DNA from: Vogesella sp. LIG4
GTDB taxonomy: Bacteria > Pseudomonadota > Gammaproteobacteria > Burkholderiales > Chromobacteriaceae
Direction of reading: 5' to 3'
Assembly: GCF_900090205.1 (NCBI RefSeq)
Contig: NZ_LT607802.1
Span: 3,863,157 to 3,927,156, forward strand
DNA: 64,000 bases
In this document: positions 62,151 through 64,000 of the stretch, in pieces
Numbering within the stretch: position 1 is the first letter of the stretch
How the letters are laid out: every line of letters begins with the position of its first letter
Position numbers and translations under genes: made by a program
Notes under the pieces: generated by a model
Seen by the model: the letters and a program-made list of their open reading frames with translations, nothing else
What the model was told of the DNA's origin: nothing
Database searches by the model: none

Positions 62151-64000
62151 TCAGTCTCCAATGCTCATCAGACTCGCATTACCGCCAGCAGCCGTGGTAT
62201 TCACGCTAATGGCGCGTTCCACTACCAGTCGGTGCAGGTTGTAACCACCCTGCTCGACCAGCAACAGCGGAATCAGGGCGCCGTCGCGGCGGGCCAGCGT
62301 CTGGCGCAGCTGCTCGGCATCCGGGCCGGCATACAGCACGGCGGTCACATCGGCAGCTTCCACCTTGTCGGCCAGCTGCACTGCGCTCTTGAGCTGTGCG
62401 GCCAACTGCTGGGCAGCGGCGTTGTCCTGCAGCAGCACGCGGTTGCCGGTGGCAAAGGCGGCAGCCACCTGCATCACCAGCGCTTCCAGGTTGTCGGCCC
62501 AGCAGGCCACCAGGCCGCGTGGTGCAAACAGCAGGGTGTTCAGTTCGCCAGTGGGGCCCGGCAGGTTGGCCGCATGGTTCAGCGGCGAGTGGCGGCGTGC
62601 CGCGGCAATCACTTCCTGCAGATGCTTGCGCGCACCGTCATCCAGCTTCAGCTTGGGCAGTGCGGCCTGCAACTGATCCAGCGCGCTGAAATCCACCGCA
62701 TCCGGGCTGGCATCCAGCTTGGCGTCCCAGCTGCCGCCGGTCAGGCGGTACAGGTAGAGCGGGCCACCGGCTTTCGGGCCGGTACCGGACTTGCCTTCGC
62801 CACCGAACGGCTGCACACCCACCACCGCGCCAACGATGTTGCGGTTCACGTAGACGTTGCCCACCTTGACGTTGCTGGTGATGGCATCGATGGTTTCGTC
62901 GATGCGGCTGTGAATGCCGTGGGTCAGGCCGTAGCCGGTACTGTTGATCTCGGCCACCACCTGGTCGATCTGGCTGGCTTCAAAGCGGATCACGTGCAGT
63001 ACCGGGCCGAATACCTCGCGCTCCAGCAGGCGGATGCTGTCGATCTCGAACAGGGTCGGCGCCACGTAGGTACCGCCGGCGCACTCTTCGCTCAGCGTGG
63101 CCTGGTACATGCTGCGGGCGCGGCCCTTCAGGCCGTCGATATGGCGCAGCAGGTTGCCCTGCGCTTCGGCGTCGATCACCGGGCCGATGTCGGTATCGAA
63201 ACGCGCCGGGTTGCCCACACGCATCTCGTCCATGGCGCCCTTGATCATGGTCACCACCTTGTCGGCGATGTCGTTCTGCAGGTACAGCACGCGCAGTGCC
63301 GAGCAACGCTGGCCGGCGGAATCGAAAGCGGACGACAGTACGTCGGTCACCACCTGCTCCGGCAGCGCCGAGCTGTCCACGATCATGGCGTTCTGGCCAC
63401 CGGTTTCGGCGATCAGCGGTACTTCTTCGCCACGGCCGGACAGCGCGCGGTTGATGATCTGCGCCACTTCGGTGGAGCCGGTGAAGATCACGCCCTTGAT
63501 GCGCGCATCGGTAGTCAGCGCGGCGCCGACCACTTCGCCGCGGCCCGGCAGGAACTGCAGCACGTCGCGCGGTACGCCGGCTTCGTGCAGCAGGCGGATG
63601 GCGTAGCCGGCGATCAGCGCGGTCTGCTCGGCCGGCTTGGCCAGCACCACGTTACCGGCGGCCAGCGAGGCGGTTACCTCGCCGATGAAGATGGCCAGCG
63701 GGAAGTTCCACGGGCTGATACATACCACCGGGCCCAGCGCCGGGTTGCGCTGGTTGTCGAATTCGGCACGCACGTGGGCGGCGTAGTAGCGGCAGAAGTC
63801 CACCGCTTCGCGCACTTCGGCGATGGCGTTGTTCAGGGTCTTGCCGGCTTCGCGCACCGCCAGGCCCATCAGGGTCGGCATGTGCTCTTCCATCAGGTCG
63901 GCCATGCGGTCCAGGCACTGCGCACGCTTGGCCGGCTCGGTAGCGGCCCACAGCGGTGCGGCGCGCACGGCGGCCTGCAGCGCCACTTCCACGTCCTCGC
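62151..64000 (-). CDS. putA: PutA, C-terminal L-glutamate-gamma-semialdehyde dehydrogenase part, truncated by window edge
   Basis: About 616 residues are visible and the frame is open to the right edge, so the proline dehydrogenase half lies outside. Diagnostic segments are CISPWNFPLAIFIGEVTASLAAGN, FTGSTEVAQIINRAL, LIAETGGQNAMIVDSSALPEQVV (catalytic Glu) and SAFDSAGQRCSALRVLYLQ (catalytic Cys), then a C-terminal ALDH-fold-like domain ending in MSIGD, as in longer PutA types. It oxidises pyrroline-5-carboxylate/glutamate semialdehyde to glutamate. The stop at 62151 is about 120 bases before the livK-like start. Confidence 0.93.
   Translation of the reverse strand, partial: EDVEVALQAAVRAAPLWAATEPAKRAQCLDRMADLMEEHMPTLMGLAVREAGKTLNNAIAEVREAVDFCRYYAAHVRAEFDNQRNPALGPVVCISPWNFPLAIFIGEVTASLAAGNVVLAKPAEQTALIAGYAIRLLHEAGVPRDVLQFLPGRGEVVGAALTTDARIKGVIFTGSTEVAQIINRALSGRGEEVPLIAETGGQNAMIVDSSALPEQVVTDVLSSAFDSAGQRCSALRVLYLQNDIADKVVTMIKGAMDEMRVGNPARFDTDIGPVIDAEAQGNLLRHIDGLKGRARSMYQATLSEECAGGTYVAPTLFEIDSIRLLEREVFGPVLHVIRFEASQIDQVVAEINSTGYGLTHGIHSRIDETIDAITSNVKVGNVYVNRNIVGAVVGVQPFGGEGKSGTGPKAGGPLYLYRLTGGSWDAKLDASPDAVDFSALDQLQAALPKLKLDDGARKHLQEVIAAARRHSPLNHAANLPGPTGELNTLLFAPRGLVACWADNLEALVMQVAAAFATGNRVLLQDNAAAQQLAAQLKSAVQLADKVEAADVTAVLYAGPDAEQLRQTLARRDGALIPLLLVEQGGYNLHRLVVERAISVNTTAAGGNASLMSIGD

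Noticed and set aside
1355..62574. Reading the repeated TGCGGCCAAC as a REP/BIME or transposon end
   Set aside because: Copies have no long shared flanks, lie inside genes in all frames and are balanced in orientation; these fit an uptake word better.
1..64000. CRISPR arrays, tRNA/rRNA genes, insertion sequences, prophage
   Set aside because: No regular spacer repeats, cloverleaf signatures, transposase or phage genes were seen on reading both strands.

Overview
The window looks like a chromosomal segment of a GC-rich betaproteobacterium. Protein families, operon content and repeats point to Neisseriales, most likely Chromobacteriaceae (Vogesella, Chromobacterium or Aquitalea type); the genus is an inference from memory. 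No rRNA, tRNA, CRISPR array, transposase or phage gene was seen. Both edges cut genes: a porin-like outer membrane protein on the left, and the aldehyde dehydrogenase half of PutA on the right.

Layout. (1) 0-6.9 kb: 3' part of an outer membrane barrel gene, a small exported protein, then a coupled four-gene catabolic operon (flavin monooxygenase, RidA, DUF1028, ArgE-like M20 hydrolase) with a divergent LysR gene. (2) 7-14.2 kb: thermonuclease/AraC pair divergent from a DMT exporter, an AT-rich patch of small membrane proteins, an esterase/MFS pair and the aldo-keto reductase tas. (3) 14.5-17.1 kb: lower-GC accessory stretch with an atypical SDR, a LysR remnant, an unknown protein and a cupin. 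(4) 17.5-31 kb: glycine betaine/sarcosine catabolism, with gbcA-gbcB (Rieske demethylase and reductase), soxB-soxD-soxA-soxG (heterotetrameric sarcosine oxidase), a pyruvate carboxylase and a GlxA/GbdR-like AraC regulator. (5) 31.4-44.4 kb: a chemoreceptor, two LysR genes, then a run of minus-strand genes: proV-proW-proX quaternary-amine ABC importer, a second-type glyA, a DHDPS-family lyase, a FAD amine oxidase and an aldehyde dehydrogenase. (6) 45-51.4 kb: an N-acyl amino acid hydrolase with a solute-binding protein and divergent LysR, then a complete HisJQMP-type basic amino acid importer. (7) 51.9-60.3 kb: an apparent amine-catabolic operon (PotF-like binding protein, porin, amidase, FAD amine oxidase, cupin, aldehyde dehydrogenase) with a divergent LuxR-type regulator. 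(8) 60.3-64 kb: a small unknown protein, a Leu/Ile/Val-binding lipoprotein and the 3' part of putA.

Taken together the window is mostly a nitrogen/amine catabolism region: importers bring in betaines, basic amino acids and polyamine-like compounds; Rieske and flavin enzymes demethylate or deaminate them; folate-linked GlyA and SoxA handle C1 units; and PutA, Pyc and aldehyde dehydrogenases feed the products into central metabolism.

The most striking observation is not a gene. The 10-mer TGCGGCCAAC (or its complement GTTGGCCGCA) occurs about 41 times in 64 kb, in both orientations. Inside genes it forces unusual codons (TTG GCC GCA for Leu-Ala-Ala), and in gaps it forms four inverted pairs at gene ends. 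This is the distribution expected of a DNA uptake sequence, like the Neisseriaceae DUS but with a different word. Secondary observations include a 75-bp near-duplicate upstream of both the betaine transporter and the GbdR-like regulator, and a long hairpin element filling the soxB-soxD gap.
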